Source: Odobenus rosmarus divergens
Lineage: Eukaryota > Chordata > Mammalia > Carnivora > Odobenidae
Assembly: GCF_000321225.1 (NCBI RefSeq)
Contig: NW_004450583.1
Coordinates: 2,035,800-2,099,799 of the forward strand
Direction: 5' to 3'
Length of the DNA: 64,000 nucleotides
Shown: piece by piece, positions 32,321-43,440 of the stretch
How the letters are laid out: every line of letters starts with the position of its first letter
How positions within the stretch are numbered: the first letter of the stretch is position 1
Program-made: the position numbers and the translations under genes
The notes under the pieces: generated by a model
Databases searched by the model: none
What the model was told of the DNA's origin: nothing
Seen by the model: the letters and a program-made list of their open reading frames with translations, nothing else

Positions 32321-32689
32321 TGATCATGGTGATGGTGATAATGTCTCAATGGTGAAACAACCTAGCATCCATCAGAGGTCAGTCAAAAGTTAAAATATTT
32401 TCAGGAGATGGCATTTTTGAGGAATAACTGAATTTATAAGCACAGTCCCTCTCCAGGCCTGAGGATTCCCCACTTTCCCTAACCAGGGAAGGTACGGGTG
32501 AGGTCCAGAAGTGGGGCTCTCCCCAGCCTCACCAACAGAAGACTCAAATGCCCTTGGCCTCCCCAGATCTTTCCGCCCTAAGCTCCTCTCCCCAGGTCTG
32601 ACTCCTCCAGCTTGCTGTACTTCTTTCTCTTCCTTCCACTGTTCATGAGGCTCTTTCACTCAACTGAGGTGACAGCTGGATGCCATGGA

Positions 32690-32890
32690 AATAGCCTGTT
32701 CTCCACAGCTGGACAGACTGTGTTCAATTCCCAGTTCCATCACTGACTGTGTGATCTTGAGTGAATTGCTTTACTTCTCTGGGTCTCCAGCTTTTCATTG
32801 GTAGAATGGGGAAAATATTATCCACTTCCTGGGATTGTGGGCTCTCATGTGGGAAAACACAACAGGTAATATGCTCAGTAAGTGTTCACT
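32690..32890 (+). repeat. MIR
   Basis: 'CATCACTGACTGTGTGATCTT', 'TTTACTTCTCTGGGTCTCC' and 'GTAATATGCTCAGTAAGTGTTC' give the MIR order. Confidence 0.8.
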
Positions 32891-33179
32891 TCAGTCCCCC
32901 TTTCCTTGTCTCCTCATTGCTTTGTATGGATTAGTGTCACAGCAAAATCAAAAAGCCTATGGGTGCTCCCGAGGACCGGGATTGAGTTGCCTCCTCTTTT
33001 GTACAATCCCTGCCCCTCTCAAGTCCAGCACAGATTTGGGGCACACTTAGGATCCCAGGAGGGAGCAAGGAGAGAGTGTAAGGAGCCTGTCTTTGTCTAG
33101 GGTCCTAGGAGACTACCCAGAGAAAGACAGGGAGATAAGGCCCTGCCCTGGGACAGATACCTCACCCATGGGATTTTTC

Positions 33180-33380
33180 AATCTGATAAAAGCAGTATTT
33201 TCTAATTCAGGAGGTGTCTAGTCTGATGGAAGAGACCTGGTCTTTGCCTCCAAAGAATCTCCCAATCTGATGGGAGGGACATAGTATCCCCTGAAGTGCT
33301 TAGCCTGATGAGGGAGACATGATATCAATTCCCAGGGAATTTTCCAGACTGATGGAGGAGACATACTCTCTGAAAGACTT
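33180..33380 (+). repeat. Degenerate tandem repeat of about 40-44 bp
   Basis: The word CTGAT followed by GGAAGAGAC/GGGAGGGAC/GAGGGAGAC/GGAGGAGAC-type text recurs at 33183, 33223, 33267, 33305 and 33349, spaced 40, 44, 38 and 44 bases. Units also share 'CC..GGAAT.T.CCCA'-like text. The repeats are old and diverged. They are not part of any repeat I can name. Confidence 0.65.
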
Positions 33381-33844
33381 GCTAACTTTCATTGAAGACT
33401 TCCATTTTTCATGAACCTCTTGTAGCTTCTCTTCCTTCCATATATATGTATGTGCTGCTTTCGTTACTGGACTGTGAGTTTCATGAGGACAGAATTGATA
33501 TCTCACCTTTGGGATCTCTAGTCTCAGCTTGTTTCTCAGGAGGCTTGCTGACTGGCCACGTTTTCAGGGATTCCTAACAGTCGGGCTCCTTAAGCCACTC
33601 AAGGGCACAGGCAAAGCAATTTAGAAAATGGCAATGAGTCATCCAAGACAGTTGAGAGGAGGGGATGGTGAGAGGTTGCCTGGGCCTGGGGCCTGCCCTC
33701 CCACCCTCACTCTCTCAGCTCCCTTACGGAAACCTATACAGCCCTGTCTGTGGCCTCTCCCCTCATGGGAGCTGTGTGCTGAGGTGGGCACCTCTGTCTG
33801 TGCAGGAGAGGAGAAAACATGTCAGACCCAGAGCTGACGGGCAA

Positions 33845-34015
33845 GTCAAAACTGCTGGTTAAATGGCTTTAAAGTAGTGGCCATTTATAAGTTAATGAAA
33901 GAGAAAATAGGCACATTATACGTACAGATTTGTCCTTAATGAGGGGAAAAGGCATTGTTTACTGTTGTTCAGTTCTAATTATCCATGCACAAGGCTAGCT
34001 TTTTTCCAGCAGTGC
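33845..34015. promoter_or_regulatory. Candidate conserved non-coding element
   Basis: This is an AT-rich, repeat-free block between GC-richer DNA, with 'AAGTTAATGAAAG', 'GTCCTTAATGAGG' and 'TTCTAATTATCC' homeodomain-type cores. Function is inferred from composition only. Confidence 0.35.
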
Positions 34016-35080
34016 AGCGTGCCCCCGTTCTCCTATCTTCTACCATGTTCCTTTAACCCCTTCAGTGCCCAGCTGGACACTGACTCATCCCTCAGAGCAT
34101 CAGGTTCCAGTGCTGGCTGAGTAGCCAATTTCTGACTGAGTCTGCAGGGACCTTTGACCCCGAGACAGGCCCGGCAGCTGTTTATGTCTTCTACTCTCCT
34201 CAGCTGGGTGGCCGGATGGGGGACAATGCTGCCAAGGACCCTCAGGGCAGCCACCCTTGGAGGGACGCAGAGCTCAGGGATGGCTGCTTTTCTTGGGAGG
34301 AGGCTGCAGGGGAGCAGGGGGTACTCAACTGAGGAGGCAGATGGAGGGTCGGGGCTATGAGCCGGGGACTCCCCACAAGGCAAGGGCTTAGGAACATCAC
34401 CCACCAATACCATCCTTTACAATTTCTCTGAAACTGTCAAGAAGGAAGAGGATCCCTTGGGAAAGGTGAACAGTGGTGGTACTTCCCAGACACACACCTC
34501 ACTGAGGCCATTGCTGAGTTCACCCTTGACCATTTTTCACTTAGCGTAAGCACACCTGAGGTCACCTGCATAAACAGATAACTCTTCACCACCCCATAAA
34601 CTTCTCCCTCATCCTCAGGTCCCAGCCTGCTAGATGTTGCTTGTCCTCAGTGGGGAAATAAACTAGCAATAGGGTTGAGAGTGGAACATGCATGACTCTT
34701 GCCAAAATGAGTTCACAAAGCCTGCTCAGCTTGGGAAATCAGTGAGGAAAGAAGAAGGTGCAGGAGTTATACACTGCCAATGGGGGGCATTGGTGGGGGG
34801 AGGAGATGACTCAGTCAATCTCAACCACAGTCCTCCAGGGGCACATTTGAGCTGTCTTTAGGAGCCTAGGCTGGGAAGGAATTTGGCTTTCTCTTGTTAT
34901 GGCAGCAGTTTTAGCTTGCTAATGCTCAGAGTGCCTTCACCACGCAGCACAGGGAGGTCCAGGAAAATGTGCCTAGGGGCTACCCACAGGTTGTTGCATG
35001 GGTGGTGGCAAAAATGTTACTTCTGCGACCACTAGACAAGTGTACATGGAGTGACCCCATGCACAATTTTGAGGGTTTGA
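34016..35080. other. Unassigned unique DNA
   Basis: No exon or clear repeat is seen. The 126-codon minus frame (34033-34413) has no domain and is opposed by a plus frame. Confidence 0.45.
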
Positions 35081-35084
35081 TAAA

Positions 35085-35275
35085 AGGGGGAACTTCATGA
35101 TTCATTAAAAAGGCAGTTGAACAACTTTATACCAACAAGTGTGAAAATTTAGATAAAATGGACAGTGTCAGAACTGACAAAAGAATAGAAAGCCCAAATA
35201 ATCTTATAACTGTTAAAGAATCTGAATGCATAATTAAAGATCTCCTCACAGAGAAAATTCCAGGCTCCAACTGCA
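35085..35275 (+). mobile_element. L1 ORF2 fragment
   Basis: 'CTTTATACCAACAAGTGTGA', 'AAAAGAATAGAAAGCCCAA' and 'TTAAAGATCTCCTCACAGAG' match a piece of L1 ORF2 between endonuclease and reverse transcriptase. It is an isolated internal fragment in sense orientation. Confidence 0.65.
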
Positions 35276-35539
35276 GTTCTTCCTTTGCCAGTTATTGGGC
35301 ATTTGCTGCTATTAAAGCCAAGAATTTGATTTACATTCACCTTCTTATGCCTATGTCCTACACTCTACTGGGATCAGGAGAGTTATGTTTGAATCCTCTT
35401 TCCCCACCCTTAACCCAGAAGAGATGTCATGCAGCATCCTTTTCATAAATACCTCCTATTTCTTTGATGGTTTGAGTGGGTAACCAAGAGAAATTTTATG
35501 AGACTATTAAGGGTCTATGTGTTAAGTCACCTATATTGA

Positions 35540-35660
35540 TCTTATTTAATGTACACAAGCTTCATGTAAGAGAGACATTATTATCCCCGTCTGAGGTTCA
35601 GAGAAGTGGACTGACTTGTCCAAGTCACAGAGTTAGTGAGAAAGGAGAAAGGAAAGATGG
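35540..35660 (-). repeat. MIR, antisense
   Basis: 'TTATTATCCCCGTCTGAGGT' followed by 'TTGTCCAAGTCACAGAGTTAG' is the MIR core in reverse. Confidence 0.7.
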
Positions 35661-35937
35661 AGCCCAGGGCCATCTGCCTCCAAAGCCTTTTCCTTTCCTG
35701 CTGTTCGGCACTGCTGCCCAGGACAAGGCTATTCCTTCCTCGAGGGAAAGAAGATCATGACTGAATCCGCTCCCCACCCCCAGCCCCCATCTCCAGCTTT
35801 CCACATCCAGGTCAGAATTCCATGTCCCTCCCATCCTAATTACAATGCCCAGGAATTTCTTCAGTTGGTCAATGACCCTCTTGCTTAGCAGCCCCCAGAA
35901 CTGAAGCTGGCATTGAAAGGCATGGTTGGCTATTCTG

Positions 35938-36472
35938 TTTATCTATTTCTAGGTTAAAAATTATCCCAAACTTAATGGGGGTAAAACAACCATATATTAT
36001 GCTTACAGACCCTGTGGGTCAGTAGTTTGAATAGGATACAGTAGAGATGCCTTGTCTCTACTCCACGAGGTATGGTATCATCTGGAAGACCTGAAGGCTG
36101 AAGGTGACTCAGTTGCTGGGGGCTCCTTTGCTCATATATCTGGTAGCTGGTCCTGGCTCTTGGCTGTGACTGTTGGCCAGAATATCTATATGTGGCCTCT
36201 CGTACGGCGTTGGCTTCCTCACAATATTGTGGCGAGATTCCTGTGTGAGAGAGCCAGGTGAAAGCCATTTTGCCTCTTAGTGTGTAGTTTTGCTTGTTGT
36301 ACAATATCACATTGGCGACACAGCATTTGTTGAGGTAGCCACAAAGTCCTACCCAATTTCAAAAGAGGAGAAATAGACTCTACTTCTCGATGGGCAAGTG
36401 TCAAGGTTCTAGAAGAGCATGTGGGGCTGGAAATATTACTGTGACCATTTTAGGAAAATATAGCGTGCCTCA
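35938..36472 (-). mobile_element. Ancient LTR-like element, antisense
   Basis: It starts with 'AAATTATCCCAAACTTAATGG' and 'GTAAAACAACCATATATTA', continues with 'ATGTGGCCTCTCGTACGGCG' and ends with 'GATGGGCAAGTGTCAAGG' and 'CCATTTTAGGAAAATA'. The same order of words recurs at 61365-61880, so these are two copies of one family (a non-coding LTR of MaLR/ERVL type by its look; exact name unresolved). No viral coding sequence is present. Confidence 0.55.
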
Positions 36473-37085
36473 TGGGCCTAGCTCAGAGGAAGCTTTCCAC
36501 ACAAGAGGACTCGAGAGTCTCACAATGTCATTCATTCAGTTGACACACCGTGATCAAAGTGTCTTCCACGTGCCAGGCCCAAGGTGTCCTCCCCCAGAGG
36601 CCCTGAGAGATTTGATCAAGATGAGGGAACTTTGGGCTTAATTCTCTCCAACCTTCTGGGAAACATTGCTCTGGGTCACTGTGGCTACAGTTCAGAGAAT
36701 AATTTCTTTCTCTGGGGGCTGCTGTTAAATTGAAGTTTTATACTCCCATTCCTGAAAGAGCAGGTGTATTGAACAACTGAACAGTTTCTGTTTTTTTTTG
36801 AAGAAGAAAACAATTAGTTTTTTACTTATATAAAGCTCTTATTTTTGTTGCCCCACGAAAGAACTGGGTCCCTCAATGGGACAGAGGTTCCTGCCCTTTG
36901 TTGAGACTCAGAAGCCGGGTAATCCATTTGTGAATTAGCTCTCTGTGGTGTAGAAGAAGAAGCTGGGAGAGCTCCTCTACCCCTTTCCTTGAGCTCATGA
37001 GTGTGGCTAGTGTAACTGGTTCACTTGCCGTCACCCTGGAAAATGTGATGATCTGGTCATGACAAGTTGAGGTATAGCTAGCATA
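36473..37085. other. Unassigned unique DNA
   Basis: No gene is seen; an L2/MIR-like shred ('GTCTTCCACGTGCCAGGCCC') lies near 36560-36580. Confidence 0.45.
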
Positions 37086-37089
37086 ATAA

Positions 37090-37335
37090 TCACAATACTA
37101 ACCAGTATGGGTCATACTCCAGGCTCTGGGCTGGGCATTTTACACACTGTCCCATTTAATCCTCTTCACAATGCTGTGAGGGAGTACTAAAATTGTTTTC
37201 ACAGATGAGACTACTTGCTAAGGTTCAGAAAAGTTAAATAATTCACCCAAGGGTATAGAGCTAGGAAGTGGGATTTGAATCCAGAGATTCAAATGGACTC
37301 TGGAGGCTGTTCTCTTAACACTGGGCTATGCTGTG
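37090..37335 (-). repeat. MIR, antisense
   Basis: 'CCCATTTAATCCTCTTCACA', 'TTCACAGATGAGACTACTTG' and 'CTTAACACTGGGCTATGCTG' cover almost the full MIR core in reverse. Confidence 0.85.
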
Positions 37336-37374
37336 CAGACACTGGCCTGGCAGCTTAAAGGGAGGGGCAAGAAT

Positions 37375-37545
37375 CAGAGTAGAGCAGGCTCTGGGTTTTG
37401 GGTCTGTCTTGGTTGGGTGACAGAGACTCATTCTGCTGCCTCAGTCTTCTCGTCTGTAAATGGGAATAATACCTACCCGAGCGAGTTATGTAAAGCACCA
37501 GTACAGTACTCCAGATCCAGTGGGTGCTCGGTCTGGTTGGGGAGT
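37375..37545 (+). repeat. MIR, sense
   Basis: 'TTGGGTGACAGAGACTCATT' and 'GTCTGTAAATGGGAATAATA' show a second MIR in the opposite orientation to its neighbour, so the two form a loose inverted pair. Confidence 0.7.
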
Positions 37546-37704
37546 CCCCTTCCCTTTCTCCTTCCTTCATAATTTGCCTTGACCTCCCTTCCCAGAAGTA
37601 GAGGGATGGACAAGATTATTTTCTTACCCATAGGTGCTCTAAAATCCCCGGTTCCCTAGGCTCCTGCTGGATTTCAGGATTCCAGTCCCTCTCCATCGTG
37701 CTTT

Positions 37705-37930
37705 TCATTGGGAGAACTTTAAATGATTTTATAAAAACTGCAAATGTACAAGGTAATTGAGTCTTCTATTTTATTACCCTGAGCTGCCTGGACCTTGCCT
37801 GGCCTCCTCCTCACTCACCGAGCCGCCGGAATAAAGTTGGAAGTGTTTGTGCTGGTAATATATAGGACTTAATTAACCTGGCCTTTTATAGCATTTCCAA
37901 TGGAGGGTTGGAACGAACTTCGAGGCAGCT
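37705..37930. promoter_or_regulatory. Candidate conserved non-coding element
   Basis: This is a repeat-free block with 'TTTAAATGATTTTATAAAAA', a TTAATTAA palindrome at 37869-37876 and 'CCTTTTATAGC'. AT-rich segments flank a GC-rich core that contains CpGs ('CCGAGCCGCCGG'). Confidence 0.4.
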
Positions 37931-40495
37931 TGAGAAAAGGGAAGAGCGGGGGCCTGGGGTGGGAGTGTGTATGTATGTACAACATTCTATGTTGGTTTTT
38001 TTTCCCTCCTGTTCTTTTCTCTAGTACTTTAATCAGCATTTAATGACCCAGTCGAAAATCCATCATTCAGACCCAGGCACTGGTGGGAAGGGCTAGAGGG
38101 GAAGCCTGCCTTCTTCCATTGTCTACAGCAGGCCCTGGAATGGTCGATGAGTCCAGCCACACCAACTTCATTCCAGAGACTTCCAGCAGAGGCTAATCCT
38201 GCTTGTTTCAGGCGGGAGGCAGTGAGTGGACATTAATAAATAGACTCTCTGTGTTGGCTAATACCATTCCCTACTCAAATGCAAACAAACCCAAGAAGGC
38301 TCCAATGGGGTTGTGTCCCCATTCCTGGGAGCCGAGCTGAGTTAATCTCCTATTCTGTCTTTCTCTTCCTCCCTCTACTCCTGAACATTCCACTCCTTTC
38401 CCCTCCCAGCATGAAGCCATGCCTGAACCAGACACCCTTCTAAACCAGCCCAGGAAAAAGTGACTCAACTCAGATCTACCCCGGCCACAGGGGGAGAGGT
38501 TTGTAACTGCCAAAGTACCTTCATGTCTTGCAACCATTATTTTAGGGAGACTTCCAAGTGAGGGCAGTCAGGGTAAATGCCTCTCACCAGCTGCTTGTTC
38601 AAACCATTGCTCCACATACCATGGCTCATAAATCCTACCCCAACACTGCCGAGTGGTTACATCATCTCCAAACCTCATGCAACAATTCGATTTGGAAATA
38701 AAAAGGCAGGTGTTAATTGACTCACTCCCTCTGCCCCTTTGCGGTGCCCCTGACCCTTGATAGCTTTTAACCTCACAGTTAATAAAAGTTTGGGGCCCGG
38801 TCCCAGAACAGTTCCTCATTCATTCTTCATAACGTCAGCAAATTCTTACTGAGAAACTATAATGTAAGTCATTGGCTAGTCCCTTGGGGGAGAGTGTTAG
38901 GTGGCCAGAGGTGAGCAAGAAGCATTTCATGCCTGAGTGAAGCTTCCAGAGGATGATCACACATTGTGCAGATTTGAGCAACAGGTGCTATGCGTCCCCA
39001 GAGAAGGCCTGGGTGCAACCACAGTTTTAGAAGAGTCTCTAGCTCTCAAGTTGAGTGCTCTTGAGTTTGCCTGCCCAGGATCCATTCCTTCTCCCAGAGC
39101 ACCCAGGTTCCCCTTGGGGGAATTTCTATCTCTTTCCCTAAGTTGACATAGTTTCAAATGGGGTTGAATGTCTGGGGTCCTTAGGGATCAGCCCATGATC
39201 AGAGTAGGTCAGCCCTCTGGCCCCAGTGATTAGTTCAGTGATGGGCATGAAACTGAAGCTGGGCTAATGAACACTAAAGCTTCAGCTACTGGGGAGGAGG
39301 AGCTCTTTTTTTCCAGTGGGGTTGGCCGGAAATAGGTCTGGGGCTGTTTGCAGCTCTCTTGCCCTCACTCTGGAGATGCTTCCTGAGCTGTAGAGTGAAG
39401 CCATCACTCCACTCCCTCCTTTGGCTTCAGGTTATGTGGTCTCCTGCACCACTATGAACAGCTCTTGCTTCTTATGGGTGTGTATTATCCCAGATCCAAG
39501 TGATTCTCTGTCTACCTTCAACTAGTCTGTGTCTAGGAAGAATGTTGAGGAAAGCAGAGCTGAGAGATGGAAAGAAGAAGATTGTTGAGGATCTTGGGTA
39601 ACAGGATCCAGCCCTAAGTCCTGAGCCCCTGAATTTTCACTTAAGTGAGCTAATGAACTGCTTGCGTTTTCCCTCTGTTTACCTTTGCGAAAGTCAGTTT
39701 CCTTAGAATTTCTCTTGCTGATCCAGTCCCCGAGTCCCAAGCTTTCTACGTATAGGGACCAATTGAAGTCACCATTTCCCTCCCCAACTCAACAGTGGGC
39801 CAAGGAGACATGGGCTCCTTTCCACTTTTTCATTTATGATAGAGTCAGGGCAATTCAGGGTCAGGCTCTGGCAAGAGAGTCCCTAGAGCACATCATTTCG
39901 GGGCTACTCATTTTTAAGGTCTGCTCTAGTGTGATTCTGAGAGTGAGTGCCTCCTTAATTTGCACCTTAGGCTTCTTTTGTCTCACCCTAGTCCTGGCCC
40001 TAATCAGGTTGCTGGGCCTCCATACCTATCTGTCTCCATACTCAGCCTGAAGAATTCAGAGTAGATTGCTACTGTCTTTCTTCCCCCAGAGAAGGGCTTG
40101 GCCCATTTTCTGGGCCTTGAAGAATAATGGTCTATAAAGGCCTGTTACGGGGCTTTAGCAGGTCAAACCAGAGCAGAACCAAATACAACTCTTCTTCTAG
40201 CCCAAGTCTCCTTCAAAAGGGCAATCAACCTATAGCCTCCATGTTTGGCATAAATAAGTCAATGGAGAATCTTCAAATTAGAGTGGGTTCAGAATTATCA
40301 GAGACACGAGATTTACTTTTATCTTTATTTTATTTATGTTCATCCATGATTTGACTTACCTTAGGATGAAACAATATTCTTTCTTAGCACAGACTAGTTG
40401 AATGTAGACAGAAGGTCAAGCACTTGGCCTTGGGGAGATGCTGCCTGAGATAATACGCACACATGAAGATCAAGAGCAGCTCACTGCGGTGCAGA
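37931..40495. other. Unassigned, mostly unique DNA
   Basis: Nothing gene-like is supported. An old repeat shred lies near 38835-38900 ('AAATTCTTACTGAGAAACTA'). Open frames up to 121 codons (39685-40050) carry hydrophobic stretches typical of TC-rich DNA and match no family I know. Confidence 0.45.
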
Positions 40496-40850
40496 AGTTA
40501 GCATAGCCTGCAGCCAGAGACCGTCCCTTGATCACACCAACTGGCTGTGTGTCCTTCAGCACAGTTCTTTACCCCTCCGACCTCTGCTACCTCGATTTGG
40601 AGGGGCAGACCATAAAGGATGAGCTCTGGAGGCAGAGAGATCTGCCCACAGTCCCAGCTCTCCCTGACTTGGGCAAGCCCCACTCTGAGACTTGTTTCCT
40701 CATTATTATTCCTCAGTGGGAATCATAGAGGTACTTCCCTCTTAGGCTCGTTTTAAGATTCAATGAGATAATGAAGTGCTTAGCACAGTGTCTGATATAA
40801 TTTCTCAATTAATTATTATTGGTGTTAATATTATTCTATAAAACAAGAAG
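40496..40850 (+). repeat. MIR-class repeat(s)
   Basis: Two MIR-like starts ('TCACACCAACTGGCTGTGTG', then 'CCCTGACTTGGGCAAGCCCC') precede the usual end 'GAAGTGCTTAGCACAGTGTC'. They may be overlapping or partly duplicated MIR copies. Confidence 0.6.
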
Positions 40851-41234
40851 ACATTTTAGAAGATCAAAAGTACTGCCAAGCATCGACGTGCTAATACCAG
40901 ATCTCGTCCCAGCCCTCGGAGAATCATCATTGTTTTCAGGGTATTCCAAAGCCAGTGTGAACTGAACACCTACCGTGAGCTCTCTCAGGAAAGAGCCAAG
41001 TCTTGCCTTTTCAATTTTAAGAGTTCTTCACCACCTCCAGCCACAGCAACATCACATCAGGAATCCTCTGGGACCGAGGCATTCACTCCTCTTCTCTTTT
41101 TCTCAATGGATGCCTTGTCTTTGTCTTAGAAATCTTCTAAGGAAACCCGAACTCCTCAGATATACCACTGATGTGGCCCTTAAATCTTATACCTTATACC
41201 TTCTGACTGGTGATTTCTTTTCAGATGTGTGTCC

Positions 41235-41345
41235 TTTTCCCTCATTAGGTCATCAGTACCTTGAAGGCAGGGACAGGTCCTGAGCTTCTTGGTGCCCCCA
41301 TAAATCTAGGTACACAGCAGGTCCTTAGACGTCAGTATTAGGCTC
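41235..41345 (+). repeat. L2 LINE 3' end fragment
   Basis: 'CAGTACCTTGAAGGCAGGGA' and 'GTACACAGCAGGTCCTTAG' match the L2 terminus. Confidence 0.6.
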
Positions 41346-41624
41346 ATGAGGCCCTGTCCAGCTGGGTACTGTGTGCCTAGGCCTGGGCTGGATGAGAGAG
41401 GACACTAAGGAAGTGTTTGGGAATGAAGAGGGCCTCTGACTACAGAAGGCATCCCATATTCTTTTGGGGGCCACTAGAATAATCAGAGAATTCTTCCTGA
41501 AGCAGCAACAATTGGCAAGGCCTGGGGGGCTCGGTTACCTGAAGCCCTTCCCAAGGCCGCAGCCACCTGAAGTAGCCTTCCTGGTTTCCCCACCAGCCCC
41601 AGGGCTGCAACTGAACAGTGTTGG

Positions 41625-41890
41625 CCTCTTAATAAAAATAGCACCAATGCCAAGTCCTAACTCCACGGGAGAAATATCCCTGTGCCCCTCGATCCCATTA
41701 ACATTTCACACCTTAATGTGGCCATATTTTTGGAAAGCCAATATGAGCTGAATAGCTTATTGGTATGCAGCTCCAGGTCGGGGTGGGGGCTCCAGGGAGG
41801 GGGGGTACTCTGCAAAGGGGATGTAATTAAGCCTCAGAATATTCGATATATGCCCCAAAAGGAGGGCATTTGGGGGTATGAGAGCAAGAG
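41625..41890. promoter_or_regulatory. Candidate conserved non-coding element, part 1
   Basis: A repeat-free AT-rich stretch includes 'CCATATTTTTGG' at 41722-41733 (CArG-like, two bases too long for a perfect CArG box), 'GTAATTAAGCC' and 'AATATTCGATATATG'. It pairs with the block 42010-42220. Confidence 0.35.
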
Positions 41891-42009
41891 CAATGGGCTT
41901 GTCCAGGAGTTTTGTGTGCATGAAAGCTTGACCGTTGCTGGGAAGTCCCAACGCGTCTCCCACCCTTGCTCACCCCAAGCCCCCACCCTAGCAGGGCCAC
42001 CCACTCACC

Positions 42010-42220
42010 ATTTGGGTCCCTAACTTTGCATTTCCCAAGCAGACCCTATCGGCAGCTCTTCCAGATAAAATACATCATCATTTGCTCCATTAGAAAATAA
42101 ATGTATGGCTATATTATGGGATTTGCATTCCATTACCTTGGTTTGCATGCCATAAAACATTTATTACACCCTTGGGCTAAAGTCTTAATAATGACTGGGT
42201 GCGAGGCACTAATGTGGTGC
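42010..42220. promoter_or_regulatory. Candidate regulatory element with octamer and TEAD-like sites
   Basis: ATTTGCAT, the perfect complement of the POU octamer, lies at 42121-42128, and a near-octamer GTTTGCAT lies 20 bases on at 42141-42148. GCATTCCA at 42125-42132, a TEAD-type motif, overlaps the first. The surrounding block is AT-rich and repeat-free. Motifs are read directly; activity is inference. Confidence 0.4.
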
Positions 42221-43085
42221 TGGTCTTGCTCGGGAACCAGAGATTAATGCCTTTTGATGTCACCCAGCTAATAGTCGTGCTCACCAATTTGTCCCATCAG
42301 AAGACATTAGAGTCAGGCCCTGTGTGGGGGTGGGGGACCACGGCTCAGCTTCAGCTGGGAGACGGGGCTCCTGCTCCCTGCCCCCACCTGGTCTTGTTCA
42401 AAATGCCCAGGATGAAATCTCAAAGTCCTCCCTCTTCCATTCCCCATTCCACTTCCATCCCCCGCCCACCCTCACCCCCAGCCTTGGGCAACTCCCCACC
42501 CCCGGGCATGATGAAACTGTGACAGGGGTTAGCTGGTTGCTTTCCTCCCAGATGGCTGCAGCAGCAGGCAAAGCAGCAATAAGGGTGCATGGGAATGGCA
42601 GGTGCACGCGCGCATGCGCACACACACATGCACACACACACTCCTCTCTTCTCTGTCACAGAATTTGCCAGACCTGCCCCATTCAGTCTCTTGTGGCAGC
42701 CCAGTAGCCCATAGGAGGCTCACGTCCACCTTCTGTCCACAGTGAGGCCCAGTCACAGCCCCTGGCAGGCAGACAGGCCCAGTGTGGGAGGTGAACAGGC
42801 CCTGTGGGGATGGTATTGTGGGTCCTTTATCTCCTCAGCTGGCTCTGTTGGAGCAGAGCTAGGGCTAGGCCTTGAGTGATGTATTGGTCTGTGGGTTTTG
42901 TGATTCTCTGTGGGGCATACCTCTCAAGAAACCAAGCCATAAGGCCAGAGATGCCCTTCTCCTCACCTCTTTTGCAAAAGGCCTTGCCCAGGAGGTGACA
43001 GTCTTGTCTGTTCAGTAGCCAAGGCTTTCTCTTGATTCTGTGTAGAGTCACCTCAGAGTTTAAAAAAGAAACAACCACCACAACA
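42221..43085. other. Unassigned unique DNA around the Z-DNA tract
   Basis: No exon is supported. The 127-codon plus frame and several minus frames are compositionally biased shadows. Confidence 0.45.
42602..42641 (+). repeat. 40-bp perfect purine-pyrimidine alternation (Z-DNA-prone)
   Basis: Every step from 42602 to 42641 alternates purine and pyrimidine, mixing GC and AC dinucleotides with two AT steps. The CG-rich left part contains GCGCATGCGC (42610-42619), an NRF1-type palindrome. Alternating GC/AC tracts are the classic Z-DNA-forming sequence. Confidence 0.9.
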
Positions 43086-43440
43086 AAAGTCCAAGCTCCA
43101 CCCATGTTTGCCAAATGAAATTCTCCAGATGGGGGCCTGGGCATCTGTATTTTAAAAATCTGATTCTTGGGGGCGCCTGGGTGGCTCAGTTGGTTAAGCA
43201 ACTGCCTTCGGCTCGGGTCATGATCCTGGAGTCCCGGGATCGAGTCCCACGTCGGGCTCCCTGCTCGGCGGGGAGTCTGCTTCTCCCTCTGACCCTCCCC
43301 CATCTCATGTGCTCGCTCTCTCTCTCTCAAATAAATGAATAAAATCTTTAAAAAAAAATAAATAAAAATAAAAAAAATAAAAATCTGATTCTTAGGTGAT
43401 GCTGATATGTATTGCTTGGACCTTGGTGGGGGCACCAGAG
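43085..43440. repeat. MER5-like hAT transposon split by a SINE
   Basis: 'AGTCCAAGCTCCACCCATG', 'GCATCTGTATTTTAAAAATC' and, beyond the SINE, 'TTCTTAGGTGATGCTGATATG' follow the MER5A order. Confidence 0.65.
43169..43378 (+). mobile_element. Carnivore SINE, 'ATCCTGGAGTCC' subfamily
   Basis: It is a well-preserved full copy with diagnostic 'GATCCTGGAGTCCCGGGATC' and 'CTCCCTCTGACCCTC'. A perfect 15-bp TSD, AAAAATCTGATTCTT, lies at 43154-43168 and 43379-43393. Its antisense frame makes much of a 223-codon open frame (42827-43498, minus), which is not a gene. Confidence 0.97.

Noticed and set aside
31932..32393. 153-codon plus-strand open frame
   Set aside because: It runs through an antisense L1 3' fragment.
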